From Thermothielavioides terrestris NRRL 8126 (lineage: Eukaryota; Ascomycota; Sordariomycetes; Sordariales; Chaetomiaceae), in the NCBI RefSeq assembly GCF_000226115.1, contig NC_016458.1, positions 6,916,001 to 6,980,000 on the forward strand: 64,000 bases of DNA, given 5' to 3'. The notes under the pieces were generated by a model that was not told where the DNA came from, ran no database searches, and saw only the letters and a list, made by a program, of their open reading frames with translations. A program made the translations under genes and the position numbers. This document shows, in pieces, positions 22,201-32,394 of this stretch. Positions within the stretch are counted from its first letter, which is position 1, and each line of letters begins with the position of its first letter.

Positions 22201-22615
22201 CTCCGAGTCGCTCAAAGGGATCATGTCGGGTCAACCTCTGGCTCAACATCATCACGGCCTTCCGAGACTCGGGCCTTAGCGGCCCCAAGGAGGCAACCTG
22301 GGAAAGCATCACCGCGCAATTCAGAGACGTCCTCTCCCAACTGGAGGAAGCTACTGACAGGGTATCCAGTACTCCCTCTCTGTCACTTTCCAAATCTCAC
22401 ATCAGCGATTATCAGCGGCTCCAGGCATTCCTGAAGGAAGAATCACCCCGGGCGAGGACGGAGTCCGCGTCGGCACCCAGGCAAGTGCGCATGCTTCCAA
22501 CAAGCAAAAACACACGTTTCTTCGGCAGGAAGAGTGAGCTTTCGGAAGTACACTCGGTACTTGCGCCAACTTCTGGCAAGGCCATGCTCAAGTCCGTGGC
22601 CATATACGGATTGTT

Positions 22616-22635
22616 GGGGGGGGGGGGGGGGGGGG
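22616..22635. repeat. poly-G tract (20 bp) in the P-loop position
   Basis: Twenty consecutive G bases stand where the Gly-rich Walker A codons of the NB-ARC domain are expected. The flanking coding frames do not join through it. Confidence 0.9.
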
Positions 22636-23348
22636 CAAGAGTCAAACCGCCCTCATGTACGCATACCAGCACGCCAAAGATTTTAATGCTGTCTTGTGGA
22701 TCCATGCGCAGTCTCGAAAGCCTCGAACAGAGCGTCACAGAGGCTGTGCGTCTAGTCGGCATAGGTTCCCAAGATCAAAACGCCCAAAGCCGCATCGTCT
22801 TTCTAGACTGGCTACAGAAGACAGGCAAGTTCCCCACCCCCATCTGAAAGCAGCCTACTTATCATATATTGCTACCCAGCCGTTTGACGTAAAGGACGGC
22901 GCCGCCTTCATTTTCCACCTCCTCAACACACCCTCCGGAACTGAAACTGAAATAAAGGCAGCGACGACATTGGCTGCCAAGCTCGGCGGGCACGCACTTG
23001 CGCTAACCCAAGCCTCGGCTCTGATGCTGAAACGGAGATGGTCCATTGCGAAGTATCTTGAGATGCATACGCGCTTCCCCGACAGAGTGCGGGATGCCCA
23101 TGCCACGGAGCTCATGCACGCCGGCTACACTACAGTGATGGGCTAAAGACTGTCTTCACCATGTCGTTTCAGGCTTTAACCGAGCCCGCATGCGTCATGC
23201 TTGAGTTTCTGTCCCTCCTCGCGCCTGACGGCATTCCCGACTAGTCTCTTTTTGCCATTGGTGAGGAGCCCGAAGGCATTGAACTCCCCAGTCACTTGCG
23301 CTTTTGTGCAGACGAGTTCGAGTAGGTCACCACTTTTTCCCTTTATTT

Positions 23349-23350
<2 letters not shown>

Positions 23351-23384
<34 letters not shown>
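23351..23384. repeat. poly-T tract (34 bp) inside an intron
   Basis: A 34-base T run lies just upstream of the CTTTCAG acceptor in the relic NLR-like gene. It looks like an expanded polypyrimidine tract. Confidence 0.9.
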
Positions 23385-24896
23385 CCTTTCAGAGTCAGCA
23401 ACAACATCCGCTTCGCGCAGAAGTGTTTGCTCGAAGCTAATGCTCTGAGGCGCAGGGTGTCAGGCGTGATAGAGGAGCTCCTCTCTCTTAGTCTTGTCCA
23501 GCGAGACGCCAACACAGATAATATCTCGGTCCACCGCCTTGTGCAGTCCGAGTTCCGCTATCACCTCAAGACCACGCTCCAACAAAGGTTCCAAGACGCT
23601 TCTCAGCTGGTTTACCACGCATTCCCTAAGCAGGTTTTTGGCCGGACCTTCCGCCCCCATTTTCAAGAATGCGCAACACTCATCCAGCACGTCTACTCTC
23701 TCCGCGACCACGCCGAGCAGACCGCCACCGGGACCCGCAGCGGCCAGCACGGCGACGGCCTCCGCCCCTCCAAGGACTTCTGCCGCCTCATGTGTAATGC
23801 AGCATACTACCTCGTCGAGACGGGTACAACAAAGGAACTGGCCAGGATGGTGGACATCACGATGGCGGCGTTCAAGTCCACCGGGCTTTCGGACGAGGAT
23901 CTGCTTTCCTTCGCCCACTTTTGCAACTCGGCAGCACTGGAGCGGGAGATGAACGGAGACTTTGCTGCTGCCAAAGACCTCCTCGAGCGGGCCCGAGACA
24001 TCCGTTGTCGCGAGCTGCCATCGGGGCATGAGGATATCTGGGTGGTCATGAACAACCTCGGTAATCTCAACCTGTCGCTGGGCAACTATTCCGAGGCATT
24101 GAGGTATCACCTTCTCTGTCAAGAGTCGGTCGCGATGGAGGTCAAGGACAACGTGCAAATGAACTGGAATAACCTTGGGAGGTGCTACACTGGATTGGGC
24201 CGGTACTCTGAGGCGATGGGCGCGTTTGAGAAAGCCAAGCTGGTCAACGGTTCGGAGTTGGGGTTCAGGTAAGCAGCAGCAAACTTTGTCAGGGGGGAGT
24301 ACATTTACGGCACAGGGCTGAATTGGGGCCATGCTGACACAGCGCGCAACCCCATAGGACCTATTACTACTGGGTCGGCAACATGTACATGGCCCAGGGG
24401 AACCTGGACGCGGCAAAGACCATGTACACTGAGGGGCAAGAACGGTTGAGAGCTGTCGGGGAGGCAATCTCAGCCGATATGGCCGTCTGCCTGTATAAGC
24501 TGGGGCTGATTGCCCTGCGCAAGTACTCTGGGAGCAGAGCCAAGGAAGAACTCGACCAGGCCATGTGAGTTGCGCCCCACGCGAATGGTTATTGCTACTT
24601 GCCTCTTTCTTCTACGACCGTGTCTCCATGTCTAACTCAACATGCCGTCATCTAGAAGCCACTTCCGCGAGGCGATTACCATGATGGAATTTCTAAAAGT
24701 GGCCGACTGCGAAGTAGCTCGGGCTTCATACATGCTATCAACAGCCCTCCTTCTCCGGGCCGGCGGTGAGGCCGAAGCGGCGGTGTGGTTGGAGAAGGCG
24801 GAGAGGGTCAGAGAATGGATGCAGGGAACCGGGTACAAGGCGGAAGCCCATGGCGACGCCGTGTATGACATGCTCGTGGAGTCCTGGGTGAGATAG

Positions 24897-25367
24897 GCGG
24901 GTTTGGGTTCCATTGGATAGGACATAGTGCATCAAGTTGCAACCTCTCTTGCTTGGTCTCCCGACTACCTACAAAATGCATTGTTTTGTGTTACGGCGAC
25001 GCAAGAGTTGAGGGTTCCGATTTCATTTAGCTAGCCACAATGTAAAAATAATTTCCGTAGATGAAAATCAACCGTGATGGACCTGCAAGCTAACTCGGTG
25101 TTTCCTTTACGCTTTGTTGGCAGATGCTATAGAAAAGAAAGAATTACAGGAAAATGCGCTCACATCCATTTCAAGACTTTGAAACTCCAACGCTCTATCT
25201 CTCTGTGCTTCACACTATTTGCAGCGGGCAATATCACAAGTCAACCTAATGTTTCGAGTCAGTCGTCCCGCGTTTTGAAAATTTTGGATCAAAACCTCGA
25301 GCCAGCTCGAGTGGCGTGCGTCCTTTATATCGATGTTCGGTTCACTCGCCAATCCCGCTGGATCTTA
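24897..25367. other. spacer between NLR-like relic and small transposon
   Basis: No gene supported. AT content is higher than in the flanking genes. Confidence 0.6.
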
Positions 25368-25724
25368 AAGAGGTAATTTCGGCCAATTGTCGGCAATGTT
25401 TTTACAGCGTCAGTACGCAACCACCATCGCCAAGGCGTTTGCTCTATCGCCAAGGGGTTAGTTCGCCAGGGGTGCGGGGGGCGGCGCCAGCCCCCCGCTG
25501 GTTAGGGTGAGGGTTATGGTTAGGGTGAGGGTCAAGGTTAGGGTGCGGGTTAACTTCGTTTTCTTTTTTTTTATTTGGTTGAGGTTTCGCGAAGTTGTTG
25601 CTACGAGTCTTTGCAATTCTTCGTTGTTGATGTTGCTCGAAGTCGTGGCAACCCCGCTCACTCGTGGCAATTTGTAAATACTTGTAAGCGGTAGGTTCCG
25701 AAATTAGTCTTGGCGGGACCTCTT
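25368..25724. mobile_element. MITE-like element, copy 1
   Basis: A 357-bp element with terminal inverted repeats and TA on both sides: TA-AAGAGGT at the left, ACCTCTT-TA at the right. The right terminus reads inward as AAGAGGTCCCGCCAAGACTA with about 7 more matching bases. The left terminus lacks 12 bp (CCCGCCAAGACT) present in copy 2. There is no coding capacity, so it would be non-autonomous. TIRs and a TA target duplication suggest Tc1/mariner-type mobilisation. The interior has irregular TTAGGG-like runs near 25500-25550. It is homologous along its length to 51629-51997. Confidence 0.85.
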
Positions 25725-26838
25725 TAAGAATAACCCCAATCCCGTATAGTCGACTCCCTAATCTCGTGTCAGAACCTGGGCCTCAATACTAGGAGCTCGG
25801 CACCTACAGGCCGTACTGCCGTAATTAGGATCCACCAGAGCCACAGATCTGGATGCCCAGAATAGCCCTCTTCCACACACACTTTTGATCAATACAACGA
25901 ACACCACCATCATTGATCACCATCTCTGTGTATCAGGCACTTCGTGATAGCTTCATTGCTTCCATCCTGCGCAGTAGCTCTGTCATCTCGAACCAAGAAG
26001 CCACCGTACGCAGCAATTCTTTTAGAAAGTTACTAAGTCAGCAGCGGTCCTCCGCGAGCTCAGGTTGCAGTTTTGACTCACCTGTCGGCACGAGTGGCAG
26101 TGAGGACTCCAGTTCGAGGCCTCGGAGGAGCACTCGCCAGGCTCTTTGCAGGAGGCGTTGATTGTCTTACACAAGCATTATCTCCGAGGATCTCCACGTG
26201 GAAGCTCGGTGGAGCCTGTTGTCGCCGCCGTCGTCGTCGCCGTCGCCGTGGTGTACGACGTTGAGGACGACGTGAGGCGCGAGTCCACCACGGCCATATA
26301 CTGCGTATGACACCCTTCTGGGTTTGCTACTCTCCCAAGCTTTCGATATACGTGGAACTCAGGCTGACATACTATCTTCGACCGCCGGGTAGTCACCTGC
26401 GCTGTTATACAATCAAATTACTGATGAATATGGCTGAGCCGCTCTGGCTAGCATGCCTACTGCCAGCATGTTTTCTGTGGTGCTCGCAGCTCCTACAAAG
26501 GCCTTCCTGACTGTCACATGTAGGTGATGTGAATAGGGGGTCAGGGTTGCGCGTCTTGCACAGTGGCCTTGCACAGTGGCTGTGCACAATGGAGCATTTG
26601 CCAAAACGAATACCCACCTACTGTCTATTTTAAGCCAATGCTCCTCCCAACTGCACCCAACAAATTCAGTTGCCAGCGCAACTTTGGTTGGCACCTCAGC
26701 AGCGTAAATACTCCGATATGTAGCTAGAACCACGCCCCGCCCCGCCTTTCACGCCGTGTTTGCGAAATATCCCGCGCCACTCGGGCTTTTGGCTTCACCA
26801 AGCGAACCCCCTCAGCCCCCCCCCCCCCCCCCCTCGGA
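25725..26838. other. spacer upstream of the F-box gene
   Basis: No gene supported. It contains a short direct repeat of CTTGCACAGTGG near 26560-26585 and an 18-base C run just before the F-box start codon. Confidence 0.6.
26816..26833. repeat. poly-C tract (18 bp) in the F-box gene leader
   Basis: The run of C ends 5 bp before the ATG of the F-box gene, so it probably lies in the 5' UTR. Confidence 0.9.
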
Positions 26839-28071
26839 ATGCTGCTGCACGAGCTGCCAGCGGAGGTGCTCCTTCACATTCTCGCCTCGGCGGGCTCCCT
26901 GTCCGACCTCCAGGCCCTGGCGGAAACCTCGCGGAGGATCCATTCCATCTTCCAGCTCGAGCAGTCCTCGCTCGTCTACCAGGTCCTCGCCAACGAGCTA
27001 GGGCCGGTCCTGGCGGACGCCCTCGGTCTCTCCTACATCCAAGCCCTCGACGCGTTGTCGCCGACGTTTGTCGAGCAGGCCGAAAGCGCCGTGTCCTCCT
27101 ATGCCCAGCTCCTCGAGGCCGGGGGGGATGTAGGGAGCCATCCCCTGCTGCCGCGCCGGCCCGCGTGGGACTCCGTGCTGCGCCTGGCCCGCTCGTTCCG
27201 CGCCATGGCCTACATGGCCAGCGTGTACCTCACCAGCACGCTGCGGCTGATCGAGCGCGAGACCCGGCAGTCCCGCGACGACCCCGAGGTCGCCTTCCGG
27301 GCGCTGGCCCGCCCGAGCGCCACGGAGCGGCTGCGCGCCGTGCGCGCGCACTACCGCCTGCAGATGCTGCTGCACCTGTGGGAGTGCGCGCGCGCCGACG
27401 ACTCCCGCCACCTCTCCACGGTCAACGGCCTCTGCGCGCTACTGTTCGCCCTGTGGGAGCCGTGGGAGCTGCAGCAGGTCTTCGGGCTCGGCGCCTTCTA
27501 CATGCGGCTGCGCCCGGTGGTCGGCCGACACCCGTTCCAGGACCAGATGGTCAGGAGGGACGTGACGGGCAGGGAAGGGTTCTACTGCTTCGATGCGTTT
27601 CGGACCCACATCAGGTTCCTGCGGCTGACGAACGAGCCGGTGTGGCAGGCCACGGTGGCCGCCATGTCGAACCCGCCGCCTGGGCTGGAGGCCACCGGGC
27701 AAGCGGAGGAAGGTAGATTGGCTTGGTTCCGGTTTAAGCTGTACGACTGCTATGGCGCAGCACTGCATGCTCCACCTCCTCCCGAGCCGCCGTTATCACT
27801 CCGCTTTACTCCGGGACAAGAACACGTGGACAATGTGCCATTCGCTTGGGTGGATGCTTTTGATGGGCGCTACGGGAACAATTTCTGGCGATTGGATGGT
27901 GCGCCAATACGGGAGAAGGGCGTTTCAGCGGTGGGAATCTGGTCCTTGCTGGGTATGGTTATGTGGGATGCGCCGCGGGCCGAGGCTTTAAAGGAGGTGT
28001 CGGTCGCCCTTTCTTCGCATTGCGCGAAAGGCTGGGCGCTCTTGGGTACGAGGAACGAGCACTATTACTAG
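26839..28071 (+). CDS. F-box domain protein
   Basis: F-box proteins recruit substrates to SCF ubiquitin ligases through Skp1. A single-exon frame of 410 residues begins with the F-box (LLHELPAEVLLHILASAGSL, DLQALAETSRRIHSIF; residues 2-45). The rest is the alpha-helical region common in large fungal F-box families, without LRR, WD or Kelch repeats. The substrate is unknown. The last ~30 residues of this frame look non-coding. The +1 frame continues with coding character (FFALRERLGALGYEERALL, LELTRDRNVLRMEERDKEAW) to a stop at 28145, so a single-base indel near 28000 may have shifted the end. Sequencing error or recent mutation are both possible. Confidence 0.75.
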   Translation: MLLHELPAEVLLHILASAGSLSDLQALAETSRRIHSIFQLEQSSLVYQVLANELGPVLADALGLSYIQALDALSPTFVEQAESAVSSYAQLLEAGGDVGSHPLLPRRPAWDSVLRLARSFRAMAYMASVYLTSTLRLIERETRQSRDDPEVAFRALARPSATERLRAVRAHYRLQMLLHLWECARADDSRHLSTVNGLCALLFALWEPWELQQVFGLGAFYMRLRPVVGRHPFQDQMVRRDVTGREGFYCFDAFRTHIRFLRLTNEPVWQATVAAMSNPPPGLEATGQAEEGRLAWFRFKLYDCYGAALHAPPPPEPPLSLRFTPGQEHVDNVPFAWVDAFDGRYGNNFWRLDGAPIREKGVSAVGIWSLLGMVMWDAPRAEALKEVSVALSSHCAKGWALLGTRNEHYY

Positions 28072-28284
28072 AGCTCACCAGGGATCGAAATGTTTTGAGA
28101 ATGGAGGAGAGGGACAAGGAGGCGTGGATAGCCGTGTTATATTAGGATATACAGAGCCAACCAGTACCTACCCATTCGCAAACTGAATGAAAACATTGGA
28201 AACAGATGGTTAAACAAGCAGATTATCAAGATTCTGCATTCCCGTGGCCATTTGGAAAAAAAAAAAAAAAAGAAAAAAAAAGGG

Positions 28285-28324
<40 letters not shown>

Positions 28325-28332
28325 GAGAGAGA
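28285..28332. repeat. (GA)n microsatellite after an A-rich tract
   Basis: About 24 GA units with one GC interruption follow an A-rich run at 28256-28281. Confidence 0.9.
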
Positions 28333-31300
28333 ATATTTGCTAACCCAGGAAGTTATGTCTCTTCCAGAAAAGAATCAGGGACGGACAGAAACTTTTCACA
28401 GCTTCCACTTACTAGCCAGCCGCGCAGGCTCAGCGGTGGCAATGAAGAGGAAACGCCTTCACCACCGACACGCCATCGCAAGGATCATGTTCGGGCTGTC
28501 ATTCGGCGGACAGCTTTGAACCTGGTCACTTGGCGTCCCTGCCTACTCACACCACACCTCATGTAGTTTGTGGCAATAGGACAGCCCCGGCGAGTTCTCC
28601 GTCCCCTGTGTACGAGCAGTTGTACCCCATTGCGGTCGAACGGGCCCAGCGAGGGTGGGCAGCCGGGATGTCTGGCGGTCCCAGAGGAGGTCGTATGGGT
28701 TGGAGACCCATGCGTCGTGGCAGGTTGCTTACGGCCCCGTCCAGGGGTGACCTGAACACCATCAAGTCCCGCCTGAAGTTGTTGCCGCCCGTGCCGTCCA
28801 GGGTGTGTAGTCCGTCTCGAGGACGGTGAGGACGAAGGCGCTGCTCGGCGTAGGTAGGCGACCGCCTGGGGTGCTGAGACGACTCGGAGCGCTCAACCTG
28901 CCGCTCGATCATGGAACTGAACTCTCGGGGGCGACGGGCGTGCTTGCACTTGCAATGGGTTGATCAACGTCTTTCCCGGGTGTGGGTGCGACTCGTCCTT
29001 GAGAGTTCGGCGGAACAGCGGCCGGTCATCGGCCGTGGCTGGCACTAACTGACGTCGAGTGTAGTCCCCTGGTTCCGATCAGGGTCCGGCAGGCTGTGTG
29101 GTCAAGTCGACTGTGCGCGGGAGTCGGAAGGCGATTCGCACCACGAAAGGCTGTGTTCGTACTTTCGGGAAGCATGAACGTGGAGGTCGGGCCGGAGACG
29201 GGATGGGAGCCATAGTACAGCCCGAACCGCGGTTTAGTCTGCATTTCTCCCTGTTTTCCAGCAAAGAAAACCGTTCATCCCTTTTGGGCTTGTTTCGAGC
29301 CGGGGGACGGGCCCCTGAGATGCTCCAGCTGACCTTTCCTACACCGGTGTTGCGTCTCATTGCCTGCCGGCGCCGTGTTGAGTGGGGGTCTAGCTACCGT
29401 TCCTGGAAGCCAGGCTTGTTGTTTGTCTTCGTTCAGGCGCCTGGGTTCGCGCCACTGACAGTGACTTGACCAGCCGCGAACTCCCTTTACCAATAGGTTA
29501 CCTAAGATCATCCCGGAGCTGGCTCCGTGGTCTTCAGCTCTTGCACAAGTGTCGCGTGGGTGCTGCAAAGGAAACGAGAATCGGGCAGCCCCAAAGTTGG
29601 CAAAGCATGCGGTGTGCAAGGAGATAGGTAGCTGCGTACCAGAGACAATGCATGCTGCGACACGTGTGGTAGTACCTGAGCAAAAAAGGGGAGGTATGGC
29701 CCGGGGTAGCGAAAACCCGGATAGACACTCCCACCCTTCCCATCGGGTCCAGACCACAAAACGTGGGGTAGGGCGGGATGGACCCCGACCTCCTGCACAG
29801 AATCAGGCAATGATTGGTCTGGCCCATCTGATTCACCGGAAGAATGTGCGAGATGGGAGACATCAACGACATACTACTGATGTAGACTCGTTGTGTACTC
29901 CACGGATTACCAGGACACTGTGGTAAAGTTGTGCGAGGCAGATACCACCGAAATGAAGACCAGCCGACTCGTTTGCGCCAACTTCCAAGTGATTTCCAGG
30001 AGTTCGTCCCAGAGACGGGGAGTATGACGACGCTGCAGACGGGAACTGGGAACAGGAAAGCAAGGGGGTTCGATGCCAGCGGCCTACTTCCGTGCGATGG
30101 AACCCATGGAAGCGCCTGAATGTCTGGCAGAAATGTCCCCGACATGAAGGCTGGAAACGAGTCCTGAGAACGGGATACACGTGTTCTGCATGCACGCGGG
30201 AGGAATGGGCCTGCCACCCGGCAAACGGAGATTCACCCTTGGCTCGGATTTTGGTCTCCTGACCCATCGCTGCCGCTCTCGTGCGTGACGGGCCGACGGT
30301 TGGGTGAGCACGGGGAAGGAAGTGCTGGAAGCAGGGGTTACGGAGCCGAGCCCTGCACAAGTCACAAATCGCCTGCCGTTAACGTTGTCGCCAAGATTAG
30401 GTATTGTTTTGACTCTGCCGTGTGCACATGGAATGCCGCGCCTGAAGTCGTGTCAATGCGCGCCTTTGCGGACCCAGAGGCTGCAGGAGATGCTATTACA
30501 CAGCATACTGCTGGCACTTGTGCGGTGCGGAGGGAGATGGACCAGCCGCCTGCCACTTACCAAACCGAGAAAATACCAGCCATGCCATTGGTTCAAGGTT
30601 TTCTCAGCCTCGGGGTTGTGGAGAGGGGATGCCGCGAAAGTGACATGTGGGGCCCCAATCCAACTTGAGACGACAAGCAGGGACCCAAGGAAAATTTACC
30701 TCAGGTACCTGACCTCAGGTACCCGGTAGGTTTTGTTGCGTGGTTGAGTGAGCTGCAACGTCAGTTTTTGGAAAGTCATCACGCACACAATTTGTGCGAC
30801 ATAATGACCGTCAGCCAACATCTCTGAGTCCGCCAAACGTTCCACCGACGCAAAAATTACTCATCTGTCATGGCTAGACGCACCGCTGCCGCGTAGACTC
30901 CGTGAGTTGGCGATCCTGGCAAGCTCGGTGCGGAGACAGAACCTGGTTGCAGGGCAAAACGTGCACGTTTAACTGCCTGTTTTCTCACCGACGCCAAGCC
31001 CCGCAGCGAATTGGAGGGTTGCCCCCCGCGTTCCCGTGCAGCAACTGCGGACACAAGAACGACCCGGCGTGGGAACAGAGCAGCCGGCTTTTGTGGCGTT
31101 CCTCGATCGGGTTTCCCATTACTGTTGTCTGCTTTTTGGGGAGATAAGATTACAAGAAAACTGGAGCCTTACAGAGAGCTGAAGCGTTTCTGGTCGACGA
31201 AAAGCCAGGTTTGGTTTGTCACGCTTCGGCTGGACAGACATCCATGGATGTGTAAGTGCATTCTGTTCACTGTTTGTGCACCCCGCGGCCTAGGTATAGG

Positions 31301-31971
31301 GAATGCGCCCTGCCCCTTGGAGACGTCGTGCCTTCCCTGGAAGCCTCCCAGTCCTGTTGCCCGGTTTCTTTGTAGTGGAAGGACCGGGAGTTCGGGACCT
31401 GGCGAATGCGCCAGGACGGGCACTAAGATCAAATAGCGTGTTGGGCCGAGATCGCCTGAACCAGGCACCCGAAACGCGGGCTGCCATGTCCGGGGTAAAT
31501 AAGGTACCAGGTACCTACACTAGGTACCACGGTTCCGCGAAGGAAGAGAGGATGGGGTAATGGTTGTGTTATCGGGGTTAGACCATGTGTAGTCCGATTT
31601 GGCCACTGCCGCAGCCTCCAAGATGCGTCCTCCAAGTCCGTAGCCACCCCTTAAAACTAAATTTCGCCGTGATACGCGGGATTAACGCACCATTTTGGTG
31701 GTCAGAGACTGACAAGGTGGAACGTCCCAGCAAGGGTGCCGGGGTTCGTGCGAGCGCGCAGACGTCGGCATGCTCACAAATGGCTCATTTGTCGATGCGA
31801 GAGCCGCCTTTCCCTTTCCTGCCGTATCACTGTCACTAATCCCCTGCTTCCTTGCCTGAGGCTGGTCCACATCCGACATGTGCTTCCAGAAGCCAACCCG
31901 CGCTCTAGGCGTGCGGCGGCTGGTAACAGTCCGGCTCGAGTGAGCCGCCTCGGACTCAAACTGTGTTTACC

Positions 31972-31978
31972 TATATAA
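31972..31978 (+). promoter_or_regulatory. TATA box candidate (TATATAA)
   Basis: TATATAA lies about 135 bp upstream of the small gene's ATG and is followed by a long pyrimidine-rich (CT) leader. That is the usual layout of strongly expressed filamentous fungal genes. No transcript start is known. Confidence 0.5.
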
Positions 31979-32110
31979 TTCCCTCCCCCGTCCTGCTCTC
32001 TCGTCTCGGAACTTTTTTTCCCACCATTACATTCTCGCCGACCTCCCACCATCACTCCATCGTTGTTTCTCCGCTGTCCAAGCAGACCGGCCCACGCAAC
32101 CTCCTTCAAG

Positions 32111-32394
32111 ATGCCTACTTCCCACCACGAGGTGCTCAAGAGCACCATCGAGAACAAGGGCCTCAAGTTCCACATCAAGACCGGCAACGCCAAGTGGGAA
32201 TGCACCGTGCTTGACCGCGCGACGCAGTAAGACTGGACCGTTTCTCTCTCGGCAACACGACAAAGGGCTAAACCATCACGCACAGCGAGAAGCGCAAGGC
32301 CGAGCGGGCCGAAAAGTCCACGTCGACCTCGTCGACTGAGAACGCTTCGTCCACCGCGTCGTCCTCATCCAACTCGAGCACCAAGTCCCATTGA
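32111..32394 (+). CDS. small conserved-looking protein, unknown function (74 aa)
   Basis: Exons 32111-32226 and 32286-32394, with a 59-bp GTAAGA..ACAG intron, give 74 residues. The N-terminal half (MPTSHHEVLKSTIENKGLKF, HIKTGNAKWECTVLDRAT) is compact and mixed in composition. The C-terminal half is a basic EKRKAERAEK stretch followed by a Ser/Thr tail ending TKSH. Codon use is strongly biased to C/G-ending codons (AAG, GCC, CTC, ACC), and the promoter has a TATA box and CT-rich leader, all suggesting high expression. There is no signal peptide or membrane segment. I do not recognise a characterised family. Support comes from the in-frame intron, codon bias and promoter layout. Confidence 0.75.

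Larger units (their letters stand above)
22200..24896 (+). pseudogene. NLR-like (NB-ARC + TPR) STAND gene, degenerate
   Basis: Fungal NLR-like STAND proteins act in non-self recognition and programmed cell death. Homology begins near AFRDSGLSGPKEATWESI, then RFFGRKSELSEVHSVLAP and LKSVAIYGL, the NB-ARC start. The P-loop is replaced by a 20-base G run (22616-22635). Beyond it the coding frame is shifted: SQTALMYAYQHAKDFNAV continues, then shifts again near 22710 to LESLEQSVTEAV. The Walker B segment after LDWLQKT appears deleted (near 22840). AAKLGGHALALTQASALM (GLPLAL-like) follows, then a shift near 23140 and a TAG at 23242. After a 34-T intron the C-terminal TPRs are intact (MNNLGNLNLSLGNYSEAL, NWNNLGRCYTGLGRYSEAM), with exons from 23391, 24358 and 24656 to a stop at 24896. 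Confidence 0.8.
28072..32110. other. 4-kb gene-poor region
   Basis: Beyond the alternative F-box end at 28145 I find no gene I can support. Open frames up to about 230 codons exist on both strands but overlap antisense, have no recognisable domain, and are rich in Pro/Arg/Ser as expected of GC-rich noncoding DNA. Contents: an A-rich/GA simple repeat at 28256-28332, GGTACC clusters near 30704-30723 and 31503-31528, and the promoter of the small gene at 32111. No rRNA or tRNA signatures were seen. Confidence 0.55.

Noticed and set aside
26760..27716. 318-codon frame overlapping the F-box gene
   Set aside because: Same-strand shadow frame, Arg/Pro/Ala-rich. The F-box frame has a clear domain and better codon use.
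29534..30217. 227-codon minus-strand frame in the gene-poor region
   Set aside because: No domain or plausible splice context, and antisense-overlapping frames of similar size occur on the other strand.
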